Made by a program: the position numbers and the translations under genes | Source: Bernardetia sp963719525 | GTDB taxonomy: Bacteria > Bacteroidota > Bacteroidia > Cytophagales > Bernardetiaceae | Length of the DNA stretch: 64,000 nt | Assembly: GCA_963719525.1 (NCBI GenBank) | Contig: CAVRCG010000004.1 | Span: 2,790,001-2,854,000 of the forward strand | Direction: 5' to 3' | Shown here: piece after piece, positions 32,021-39,908 of the stretch | Layout: each line of letters opens with the position of its first letter | How positions within the stretch are numbered: position 1 is the first letter of the stretch | The notes under the pieces: model-generated | What the model was told of the DNA's origin: nothing | The model's input: only the letters and a program-made list of their open reading frames with translations | Databases searched by the model: none

Positions 32021-35000
32021 ACTTATGATGCTTGGGTCAATGATAAAAAAGTCAATACATTCTTGCCCATTAAAATCTACCTTTTGGACGTATTCCCAAA
32101 CTGTTTTTACTTTTTTGTCTTTGGTTACTACTCTAAAAGTAGCCGAATAACTATCTCCTTCTGCTAACTTTTCTTTTGTTAGTTTTCCTAATTTTGGCAA
32201 ATCTTGTTCGTGGATAAAACTAGCAAAACCATTCGTTTTTATATAATTGGCATCGTAACCCACCAATTCTTCGCCATACTCATTTAGGTACAAGATTTCT
32301 AACTTTTTACCCAATGTAGCACGCCCAACAAGCGCAGGAACTTCATCAAGAATACTAAGGAGCGATTCTAAGAATTTCTCTCTTTTTTCTAGTTTGTTTT
32401 GGTGTTCTTCCAAATCGGCTATATTTCTTCGTATTACTTTTTCCTGTTCTTTCTGCATTGTAATATCATCACTTACAGCCGTAATTTTGGTTACATTCCC
32501 TTCTTGGTCTTTTATAGGAATATAAAAGGTCTTGAGAAAAATAGTTGAATTATTCTTTGCTTTTAATTTTACAATTCGCTCTGTATAATCTCCTTCAATA
32601 GTTTCTTTCCACAGATGTTCAAAGGTTTCATTTCCTTCCAACTCTTCATAATCAGAATAGCTATGTCCGATTACTTCGTCATCTTGGTATCCTGTTACCT
32701 TTTCGAATAATTTATTGACAGTTAAGATGTTTCCTTTTTTATCGAAATCAATAATAATATTAAAGTCATTTATAAAATCATGAAAATCTTTAAATTCTCT
32801 AGTTCTGTAATCTAGCTCTTCTTGCGCTGTCTGTAAATATTCCATACTGATACGCATTTCCTCTTCTTGTGCTTTCATTTGTTCCAACATATTTTCAAGT
32901 TCAATTTGTTGTTTTCTGGATTCTGTTACATCATAACATAACTTTACTACTTTTTGAAGTTCATTTTTTGCGTTCATTGTAGGCGTATAGCTTCCTCTTA
33001 CCCAAACTGTTTTTCCTGTAGAATATATTCTCTCGAAAGTTCCTTCTACAATTTCTCCTTGGTTCAGTCTTCTCCATAACTCTACATATTTCTCTGATTG
33101 AGCTGTTTTTTGGGTTACTAAATCAGAACTATGATATTTGCCTACTAAATCTTTGTTTTCATATCCCATTATTTTTAAGAAATTATTATTTGCTTGAAGT
33201 ATCATTCCTTCGCCATTCATTTCTACCATTGCCACCGAACTATCAATAGCTCTAAGCTGCTCCTGACTTTGTCGGCTTGCTGTTGTTGCTTTTTCTCTTG
33301 CTTCTTCAGTTTCTTTTAAAAGGCGTTTTAACCTAGCATCTTGCTTCATCTGACGAGTAATATTATGTCCGATGGCAATATATTTATAAATTTTTGCATT
33401 TTTATCTCGTACAGGAGCAATAGTAAGGTCAATCCAAGAATTACTTTTATCAGGTCTTTTATTTCTAAATATTAAATGTCCTATTTCTCCAAGCTGAACT
33501 TGCGCCCAAACACGTTCCCATGACTGCAAATGTTCTTCATCATCAATGAGCTTGGCTAATTTCAAACCTTCCAGATCATCTTCATATCTTCTAATAGCAT
33601 CTGAAACACGTTCATTAGCCGAAATAATTTTTCCTTTTGTATCAAGCTGAATAAGCAAAGCAGAAAGATTTAGAGCTTCTAATTGTGCTGTAACCTCATT
33701 TTTGATATATTCAGTTTCACGCATTTGTTTGGCGAGTTCTTCTTGTGTGCTAGTTAGTTCTTCTACATTTTGGCGCATTTCTTCTTCCTGAGAGGCGATT
33801 TGTTCGGCATATTCTTGCGACTCTTCCAGCAATCTTTTGTTTTCTTCCTGCGAACGAAGAGCAATCATTGTTGCAGCCACACGACTAGAAATTTCCTCTA
33901 AAAAATTACGCTCATGTTGAGAAAGAGGTCTCAAAAGTGCAATTTCCAAAACGCCAACCAAATCTTCACGAAGCTGTAAAGGTAAAAGCATAAGACCCTG
34001 TGGAGGAGCTTGTCCGATGGCTGATTTTATTTTGAAAAAATGGGAAGGAGGATTTTTGAGATAAATCGGATTTTGAGATTGTGCTACCTGTCCGACCAAA
34101 CCATCGCCAATTACTATTTTTTGGTCTAATTTTTCAATGTCATCATACGCATACGCTGCTGTAGCTTTCAGATAAGGTTCATGTTTGTAAGAATCTTTAT
34201 GAAGGGAATAAAAAATACCTTGATGCGCTCCCAAATAAGAAACTACTTTATTCAAAACTTGCTGCGAAAGTGTGTTTATCGAATCACTAGACACCAAAAT
34301 ATCACTAATTTGTGCTACTCCATCACTTCGCCATTTATTCAACCTTTCATTTTCTACAAATGTTTTTAAACTATTTCTCATATTCAAAAGTGCTTCTCCC
34401 ATTACATCGTTATCAGCAGGTTTAAATTCCGAATTGAGTTCTCCTTCTGCAATCTGATTGGCAAACTCTAAATTACCAGAAAAATTGAGTTGTTCGTTGA
34501 GATAAATTTTATTTCGTGCATCTTGGTCAGTTTGTTTTTTGAGATAACTTGCAAAAAATACGGCTATAGCAAGCTGTGCCCCCCCCAAAAGAGAACCAAA
34601 AAAAGCAACTTGTGCATCTAAATTTTCAACATTCAAGAAATAAAACTTAATCTCTTCTTGTCCAAAAGCACTATAAAGCAAAAAACAAGTAGTATTATAA
34701 AAACCAATTAGGGAAGCATAAAAAATCAGAATGCGCCAGTTTTGATAAAAAACTAAAACAGTAAGCGTAATAAAAAACACAAAATGAATATAAAAAGCTC
34801 CCTGTAATTGTATTAAGTACAAAACGCCCATTAGTGCCAAAACAGCCGTCAAGACATAACGAGAATCTTGTGGCATCACAAAACGTTTTATCAAATGATA
34901 ACTCAAAAAAGCTCCTACACTAGGCAAAACCCAATATATTTGTATAAAATCACTATAAAAAACGGCCAATACTCCACTAAAACCCATATAAATAAATAGA

Positions 35001-35104
35001 AAGCGTTCCATTACCGTATCGATGTAATGGAAGGTTTCTTCTTCGTAGGATTCTAAAAGAGCATCATCTGGGACAAAATTTTCTACACTAATATATTGTT
35101 TCAT
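31997..35104 (-). CDS. Membrane GAF/multi-PAS sensor without an output domain
   Basis: The 1035-residue protein has five or six N-terminal membrane helices (about 33-200), a HAMP-like linker (NQIAEGELNSEF), a GAF domain (about 262-415, VIGDGLVGQVAQSQNPIYLK and LPLQLREDLVGVLEIALLRP), coiled coils (EEEMRQNVEELTSTQEELAK) and four PAS domains (about 470-600, 620-745, 780-905, 920-1028). Typical PAS/PAC words are GKIISANERVSDAI, YEDDLEGLKL and YKYIAIGHNITRQ. There is no histidine-kinase, GGDEF, EAL, cyclase or methyl-accepting domain: it ends right after the last PAS. In other multi-PAS proteins such a chain normally precedes a kinase. It may act through protein partners, or its output part was lost, since the C-terminus lies in repeat DNA. 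Confidence 0.83.
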   Translation of the reverse strand: MKQYISVENFVPDDALLESYEEETFHYIDTVMERFLFIYMGFSGVLAVFYSDFIQIYWVLPSVGAFLSYHLIKRFVMPQDSRYVLTAVLALMGVLYLIQLQGAFYIHFVFFITLTVLVFYQNWRILIFYASLIGFYNTTCFLLYSAFGQEEIKFYFLNVENLDAQVAFFGSLLGGAQLAIAVFFASYLKKQTDQDARNKIYLNEQLNFSGNLEFANQIAEGELNSEFKPADNDVMGEALLNMRNSLKTFVENERLNKWRSDGVAQISDILVSSDSINTLSQQVLNKVVSYLGAHQGIFYSLHKDSYKHEPYLKATAAYAYDDIEKLDQKIVIGDGLVGQVAQSQNPIYLKNPPSHFFKIKSAIGQAPPQGLMLLPLQLREDLVGVLEIALLRPLSQHERNFLEEISSRVAATMIALRSQEENKRLLEESQEYAEQIASQEEEMRQNVEELTSTQEELAKQMRETEYIKNEVTAQLEALNLSALLIQLDTKGKIISANERVSDAIRRYEDDLEGLKLAKLIDDEEHLQSWERVWAQVQLGEIGHLIFRNKRPDKSNSWIDLTIAPVRDKNAKIYKYIAIGHNITRQMKQDARLKRLLKETEEAREKATTASRQSQEQLRAIDSSVAMVEMNGEGMILQANNNFLKIMGYENKDLVGKYHSSDLVTQKTAQSEKYVELWRRLNQGEIVEGTFERIYSTGKTVWVRGSYTPTMNAKNELQKVVKLCYDVTESRKQQIELENMLEQMKAQEEEMRISMEYLQTAQEELDYRTREFKDFHDFINDFNIIIDFDKKGNILTVNKLFEKVTGYQDDEVIGHSYSDYEELEGNETFEHLWKETIEGDYTERIVKLKAKNNSTIFLKTFYIPIKDQEGNVTKITAVSDDITMQKEQEKVIRRNIADLEEHQNKLEKREKFLESLLSILDEVPALVGRATLGKKLEILYLNEYGEELVGYDANYIKTNGFASFIHEQDLPKLGKLTKEKLAEGDSYSATFRVVTKDKKVKTVWEYVQKVDFNGQECIDFFIIDPSIISQLPVTSK

Positions 35105-35471
35105 TATTACTTTTACTCTTATTTATTCTTGCTCGGCTTTTTATATACAGTTTAAGAAGTTAATTTACAACTTCATTTTTGTAGTTCAAAATGAAAATCG
35201 TTTTTATTTTCTGTTTTTCAATAAATGAAGAGTAAACTTAATATTTTTGTTTTGATTTTTTGTAGGATAGGATTGGTATATGATTTATATGATAAATGAA
35301 GATAAATAAGAACTACTGTTTTTTTTGAGTAATTCTGAACAAGAAAGCGTATTTTTGATTAATTAAAACGTATCACAGACTTCCTAGTCTGTGCAAAAAA
35401 GTAAACTAATTAAAAAGACTATTCAACAGACTATTCAACAGACAGGGATGTCTGTTATACATTATTATACT
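35105..35471. other. Intergenic region with hairpin repeats, no gene
   Basis: This divergent gap is AT-rich. It holds the dyad ACAGACTTCCTAGTCTGT near 35375 and a second, ACAGACAGGGATGTCTGT then TATACA, near 35440, both of the variable-stem hairpin type. Promoters for both flanking genes must lie here; I see no convincing boxes. Confidence 0.55.
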
Positions 35472-36740
35472 ATGACCGACGTACTTATCATTGGAGGAGG
35501 AATTGCAGGACTTACGGCTGCTAAAAATTTGCATCAAAGAGGACTTTCTGTGCAACTAATCGAAGCAACCGATAGAATAGGAGGAAGAATAAAAACCGAT
35601 ATTGTAGATGGTTTTCGATTAGATAGAGGTTTTCAAGTTCTCTTGACAGCTTATCCAGAAGCACAAAAAGCATTGAATTACTCAAAACTTCAGCTTCGCA
35701 CTATCGATGCAGGTGCGCTTTTGCATACTGATAAAGGAATTTTTGAGTTTGCAGACCCATTTAGAAATCCATCAAAAACACTTACTACACTCGCTAATCC
35801 TGTAGGAACTTGGGCAGACAAACTCCGTATGCTTTTGGTAAAAACAGAAATCAACGGAAAAGATTTGCACGAGATTTTTACGCAACCAGAAACTACAACT
35901 TATCAAGCTCTAAGAGAAAATTATAATTTTAAAAGCTCGTTGATAGAGCAGTTTTTGAATCCATTTTTAGCAGGAATATTTTTAGAAAAAGATTTAGAAA
36001 CGTCTAACCGAATGTTTGATTTTGTCTTTCAAATGTTTTCGAATGGTGCAGGAGCAGTTCCAGCTTTGGGAATGGAAGAAATTCCTCGTCAGCTCGCTAG
36101 TGTTTTGCCAAATGATGCTATTATTACAAATGAAAAAGTAGTTTCAATAAATAAAAACGTCGCTACTACAGAAAGTGGAAATGAGTTTGAAGCCAAAACA
36201 ATTTTGATAGCAACGGATAATAACGGTTTTGATAATGAACTTGCACAATCCTATAGAGCAAATCTAACACAAGACGAAAAACCAAGAGGAACAACAAATT
36301 TGTATTTCTCAATGGACAAATCTATCGTAAAACGTCCTATTTTGTGTCTAAATTCTTTAGAAAACAGATTGGTAAATAATTTTGTAGTGATAAGTGATAT
36401 TTCTTCGGATTATGCACCGATTGATAAATCATTACTTTCTGTTTCAATTGTTACAGATGATGAAAACAACCATTTCACAGAAGAAGAACTAATAGAAAAA
36501 GCGAGAAGAGAACTTAGTTTGTGGTACGGAACGCACGCCTACGACTGGGATTTTTTGAAGTCTTATTCTATTCCTTACGCTCTACCAAATCAAAACTCTG
36601 TAAAACACACGCCTTCTATGGAAGATTTGAAAATACATAATGGTTTGTATCGTTGTGGTGATTATCTTTTGAATGGTTCTCTGAATGCTGCGATGCGTTC
36701 TGGGCGTTTGGTGGCTGATTTGATTGGAGATGAGATTTAA
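35472..36740 (+). CDS. FAD-dependent oxidoreductase, amine-oxidase/desaturase type
   Basis: The frame is open from 35391, but ATG 35472 (MTDVLIIGGGIAGLTAAKNL) puts the FAD-binding GxGxxG right at the start. The dinucleotide motif ends with Glu (VQLIEATDRIGGRIKTD), as in phytoene-desaturase and monoamine-oxidase relatives. Later words FRLDRGFQVLLTAYPEAQ, ANPVGTWADKLRML, GAGAVPALGMEEIPRQLA and the C-terminal FAD contact LYRCGDYLLNGSLNAAMRSG complete the 422-residue family length. It probably oxidises or isomerises a hydrophobic substrate, but the substrate is unknown and no carotenoid genes are nearby. A good terminator at 36748 follows. Confidence 0.83.
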   Translation: MTDVLIIGGGIAGLTAAKNLHQRGLSVQLIEATDRIGGRIKTDIVDGFRLDRGFQVLLTAYPEAQKALNYSKLQLRTIDAGALLHTDKGIFEFADPFRNPSKTLTTLANPVGTWADKLRMLLVKTEINGKDLHEIFTQPETTTYQALRENYNFKSSLIEQFLNPFLAGIFLEKDLETSNRMFDFVFQMFSNGAGAVPALGMEEIPRQLASVLPNDAIITNEKVVSINKNVATTESGNEFEAKTILIATDNNGFDNELAQSYRANLTQDEKPRGTTNLYFSMDKSIVKRPILCLNSLENRLVNNFVVISDISSDYAPIDKSLLSVSIVTDDENNHFTEEELIEKARRELSLWYGTHAYDWDFLKSYSIPYALPNQNSVKHTPSMEDLKIHNGLYRCGDYLLNGSLNAAMRSGRLVADLIGDEI

Positions 36741-36747
36741 TTTATTC

Positions 36748-36788
36748 AAACCTATAAGGTTTTTGGAAACCTTATAGGTTTTTTGTTT
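36748..36788 (+). terminator. Rho-independent terminator
   Basis: A perfect 15-bp stem (AAACCTATAAGGTTT at 36748-36762 with 36767-36781) and a 4-base loop run into TTTGTTTTTT. It lies between the convergent FAD oxidoreductase and STAND genes; its T tract serves the plus strand. Confidence 0.9.
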
Positions 36789-36789
36789 T

Positions 36790-39258
36790 TTAGTCTTCTC
36801 TGTGAAACCATTCCCAAAACTGTGGTATTATCAATTCTAGTTCATCTTCATTTGGGAAATCTTCAATTTCTTTATTTTCTTCTAGTTTAAAGTATAAGTA
36901 CGTTAAATTACCGATAACACCCTTTTTTATATGGTCATTATTAGGAAATAAAATAGAGTATATAGAAAGAGATAATTTTAATAATTCTTTTGCTTCTAAA
37001 AAATTACTTTCTCCTCCAATCTTAACTAAGATAGTTGATAAATTAGACGCAGTTCCTGCTACATCAGATGATTTTACACCAAAAATTTTTATTTGAATTT
37101 CTAAAACTTCTCTCGTATATATTTCTGCATTTTCTAAATTTTGTTTACCTCCAAGCATTTGAAGCACAGATGCCAAATTTGACAAGCTAATAGCAACATT
37201 CGAGGAATTTTTTCCAAAATACTTTAAATCTGTTTTCCATGAAATAGTAGCTAATTCTTTAGCTAATATTAAATCGCTTTTTCCACCTATAGAACAGAGA
37301 ACGATAACTAAGTTAGACTGAATTCTTGAAATGTTTGGCGTTTCTACCTCGTTATACATTAAAGTAGTCTTTAGAGCCTTTTCTAAATATGACTTAGCTT
37401 TCTTCAAGTTACTTATTCCACCTAAATCCATTAAAACAAGTCCCATATTTGCTTGTGCATTAGCTACTTCTAAACTCTCCTTACCATATATTTCTGTCTG
37501 AATTTTCAAAGAGGATTTCAAATAGGATTTTGCTTTTATTAAGTTATTTTCATCTCCCAATTTGTGAAATACCATTGCTAGATTGGAATAAGAAGTACCT
37601 AACAAAAATATATCATCTCCAAAAGTGTTACGATAAACATTTATAGCTTTTTCAAGGTAATTTTTAGCCTTAACTAAATTTATTTCGCCTCCTATTTCTT
37701 TCATTATCATTGCTAAGTTATTTAACAAAAATGAGAAAAATGGAATCTCAAATTCTATAAAATTTTCAGTAATTAATGTTGTGTAAGGAAGCCATTTGAA
37801 CTTTTCATGATATTCAACTTCATTTTGATCTACTGACAAAATCGCAGTAAGGTTTTCTATTAAAATGTCACAATTTACAAATAACACACCTTTATCTTGG
37901 CTCAAAAGGATTTTCTGTACAACAGGGCTAATACGATAACCATTTTCAGAAGAAGAAATCCAACCTTTTTGATTTAGATTATCTAGTTGGTCTTCAAAAT
38001 CATCTTCATCTTGTGGCTGAAAAAGTTCTAATAAAATATCAAAATCGTGATTTTGAGCAGGAAGAACAGCAAACTGATTGAGTAGTTTTGATTCATTTTT
38101 ATCTAACTGACTTATATCATAAAGTTCTTTTATAATAAGGTCGCTTGTAGTTGCATCAAGTTTTTTAGTGTGAAGTGTCCAATTTACTTTTATTGACTTT
38201 GCTTTTTTGTCTAAAAATAATCCTTTCGTTTCTAAATTTTCTATCAAATCATTCATTGTCAATGACTTTCTAGATTTTAAAGTCTTTGAAAAAATCTCAA
38301 TACAAAGCGTATTATATCCAATAGATTCTAAAAAAATATCTAATAACTCATCAAAATCATTTGTCTTTTCATCGTAATTCCTTTTGAATAATTTTTGAGC
38401 TAAATGTGGTGGTAAATGGTCAATATAATATTGATTCTCTGTTACATTCTCACAACAACTTGTCAGCAAAATATGCCAATTCAAACCTATAAATTTGCTT
38501 CTAAACTTCTCTAGCTCATCTTTATCATTTGCATTATCCAAAATCAACAAACAATCTTTCTCTAAATTATTAAGCTCGTTTATTAGCGTATCAATTTGTC
38601 TTTCTTCTGGAATATTTTTTAAATCTAAATTTATTTCTTGTGATAAAGTTGTCTTTACATTTTCTATAATTCCGTTATCACAGAAAAGCCAAGCCAAATG
38701 TTTGTAATTATCTTTATTGTCTTGCCAATATTTTGCAGCTAAAGTAGTTTTTCCAATTCCTCCCTCGCCATTTATTAGAGTAAGCTTTTTGTTTTCTGTA
38801 AGTCGTTTTCGAATTTCTTTAATTTCCTTTTCTCTTCCCAAAAAATTCTCTTCATTTACTTTTGCTACATTGGATGCTAAAAGTTTGTGTATTTTTTTGT
38901 CTTGGGAAATGTTGTTAATTGTAGTAGAATTATCTATTTGACTATTATAAATACCTTGAAAAACTGCATTATTACTTCCGATGATTTCAGAATTATTATT
39001 TATTCTATCAATTTCATTTTGTGATTGATTCATTCTTGTATTTATTGCATCAATTTCACTTTCGGAAATAGCCGAAGAATTATTTTCTAAGACTTCATCA
39101 ATTCTTTTGAGTTCTTTTTCTATTCCTTCAATATGCTTTTTAAGGCTAAACTTTTGGCTTGCATCTGCTGTAATTATAAATTCTTCTCTGAAAAAATTGA
39201 TTTTTTCTGTCCAAAGAGATTTTTGTCTTTTATATCCTTCTAAAAGTTCGTTATCCAT
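36790..39258 (-). CDS. STAND (NB-ARC-like) ATPase with TPR repeats, NLR-like
   Basis: The 822-residue protein has a short helical N-terminus (about 1-57, LWTEKINFFREEFIITADAS then QKFSLKKHIEGIEKEL) that resembles effector-associated domains of bacterial STAND proteins. A linker with NNSEIIGSNNAVFQGIYNSQ follows. The ATPase has FLGREKEIKEI, P-loop GEGGIGKT (164-171), Walker B LLILDNANDK (Asp241) and ILLTSCCE (about 263-270), where the sensor Arg expected after T-S is Cys. A winged-helix-like region follows (about 390-450), then six TPRs of about 46 residues (about 500-775, unit near NLIKAKSYLKSSLKI). There is no catalytic effector domain, so an effector would have to be recruited. Family knowledge links such proteins to phage sensing. 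It is the last gene of a minus-strand accessory block. Confidence 0.85.
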   Translation of the reverse strand: MDNELLEGYKRQKSLWTEKINFFREEFIITADASQKFSLKKHIEGIEKELKRIDEVLENNSSAISESEIDAINTRMNQSQNEIDRINNNSEIIGSNNAVFQGIYNSQIDNSTTINNISQDKKIHKLLASNVAKVNEENFLGREKEIKEIRKRLTENKKLTLINGEGGIGKTTLAAKYWQDNKDNYKHLAWLFCDNGIIENVKTTLSQEINLDLKNIPEERQIDTLINELNNLEKDCLLILDNANDKDELEKFRSKFIGLNWHILLTSCCENVTENQYYIDHLPPHLAQKLFKRNYDEKTNDFDELLDIFLESIGYNTLCIEIFSKTLKSRKSLTMNDLIENLETKGLFLDKKAKSIKVNWTLHTKKLDATTSDLIIKELYDISQLDKNESKLLNQFAVLPAQNHDFDILLELFQPQDEDDFEDQLDNLNQKGWISSSENGYRISPVVQKILLSQDKGVLFVNCDILIENLTAILSVDQNEVEYHEKFKWLPYTTLITENFIEFEIPFFSFLLNNLAMIMKEIGGEINLVKAKNYLEKAINVYRNTFGDDIFLLGTSYSNLAMVFHKLGDENNLIKAKSYLKSSLKIQTEIYGKESLEVANAQANMGLVLMDLGGISNLKKAKSYLEKALKTTLMYNEVETPNISRIQSNLVIVLCSIGGKSDLILAKELATISWKTDLKYFGKNSSNVAISLSNLASVLQMLGGKQNLENAEIYTREVLEIQIKIFGVKSSDVAGTASNLSTILVKIGGESNFLEAKELLKLSLSIYSILFPNNDHIKKGVIGNLTYLYFKLEENKEIEDFPNEDELELIIPQFWEWFHRED

Positions 39259-39314
39259 AAAAAAAGGAATTTTAATTTTATATTTTGAAAAATAAATTTA
39301 AGATGTAATTTTTA

Positions 39315-39395
39315 TTATAAAATTAAATACTTTTCATTGCTTTCACTCTCAAACCTTCTAATAGAATAAATTACAATATTGCTGTCTAAAATCAC
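39315..39395 (-). pseudogene. Truncated PIN-domain (VapC-type) toxin
   Basis: A 26-residue frame starts at GTG 39395, 13 bp after the antitoxin-like gene, and begins VILDSNIVIYSIRR. This is the first strand and first catalytic Asp of PIN toxins (usually M-x-L-D-S-N-I-x-I-Y). The remainder (FESESNEKYLIL) is unlike PIN and ends at once, so over 100 residues including the other acidic residues are gone. It appears to be the stump of a toxin gene deleted from its 3' side. Confidence 0.6.
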
Positions 39396-39408
39396 ACTAA
39401 TTTAGTTT

Positions 39409-39663
39409 TTAGCTCTTTTCTCTAAATGGTAAATCTCTATCTTTTCTTTGTTCTCGTTGCCATTCAGAAGGGTTTTGAATAGAACGAATACCTCCTTGTT
39501 TGGCTAATTTTTCTAACCAATATACAGGAGATTGTTCTTCTTTAGTATAGATAAAATGTTTTTGTATAGCTTCTTTTTCTAAAATTTTCGCACCAATACG
39601 CTCTAAAAAAGCTAAAGCCAAGGTTAAATCAGAAGTATTATTTATTTCTATAGTAAATTGCAT
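39409..39663 (-). CDS. Antitoxin-like protein of a degraded toxin-antitoxin pair
   Basis: The 84-residue protein begins MQFTIEINNTSDLTLALAFL and ends SEWQREQRKDRDLPFREKS. The end (P-x-x-W-Q-R-E-x-R-K-D-R-x-L-P-x-R) is characteristic of Bacteroidota antitoxin partners of PIN toxins. The N-terminal half is alpha-beta and probably forms the dimer. The adjoining downstream frame is a truncated PIN toxin, which fits. The antitoxin may persist without its toxin, or may be on its way to loss. It lies 91 bp after the end of the TROVE-like gene and 150 bp before the STAND gene, all on one strand. Confidence 0.65.
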   Translation of the reverse strand: MQFTIEINNTSDLTLALAFLERIGAKILEKEAIQKHFIYTKEEQSPVYWLEKLAKQGGIRSIQNPSEWQREQRKDRDLPFREKS

Positions 39664-39754
39664 AATTTTATTTTTTTAATAAAAAGTAACTGAATATAGC
39701 TATAAAACTATTAATTACAAAAGAAAAAAAACTAATCGCTTTTCATTCGTATGA

Positions 39755-39908
39755 ATTACAAACACTCCATTTCCAAAATCCAATCCACTAGATTTTCATA
39801 AATTCCCTGTACGGCAAAAACGCCATTTCTACGCATCTTGAGCTGTGGAGAAAGATGAGGTTGAAGATTTACCAGAAAAACACAAGGCGAAATACGGTGC
39901 TTTTGTCA
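39755..39908 (-). other. In-frame continuation of the TROVE-like gene after a TGA codon
   Basis: After TGA (39906-39908) the same frame stays open for 49 codons to a TAA at 39755: QKHRISPCVFLVNLQPHLSP, QLKMRRNGVFAVQGIYENLV, DWILEMECL. This is the expected last part of a von Willebrand A domain (hydrophobic strand, N-L loop, then N-G-V-F-x-x-x-G and a final amphipathic helix). The TGA therefore looks like a nonsense change inside the domain, not a natural end. Confidence 0.7.

Noticed and set aside
36790..39258. Apaf-like regulator of transcription (AfsR/SARP type)
   Set aside because: There is no DNA-binding domain at the N-terminus; the first 57 residues are a short charged helical segment.
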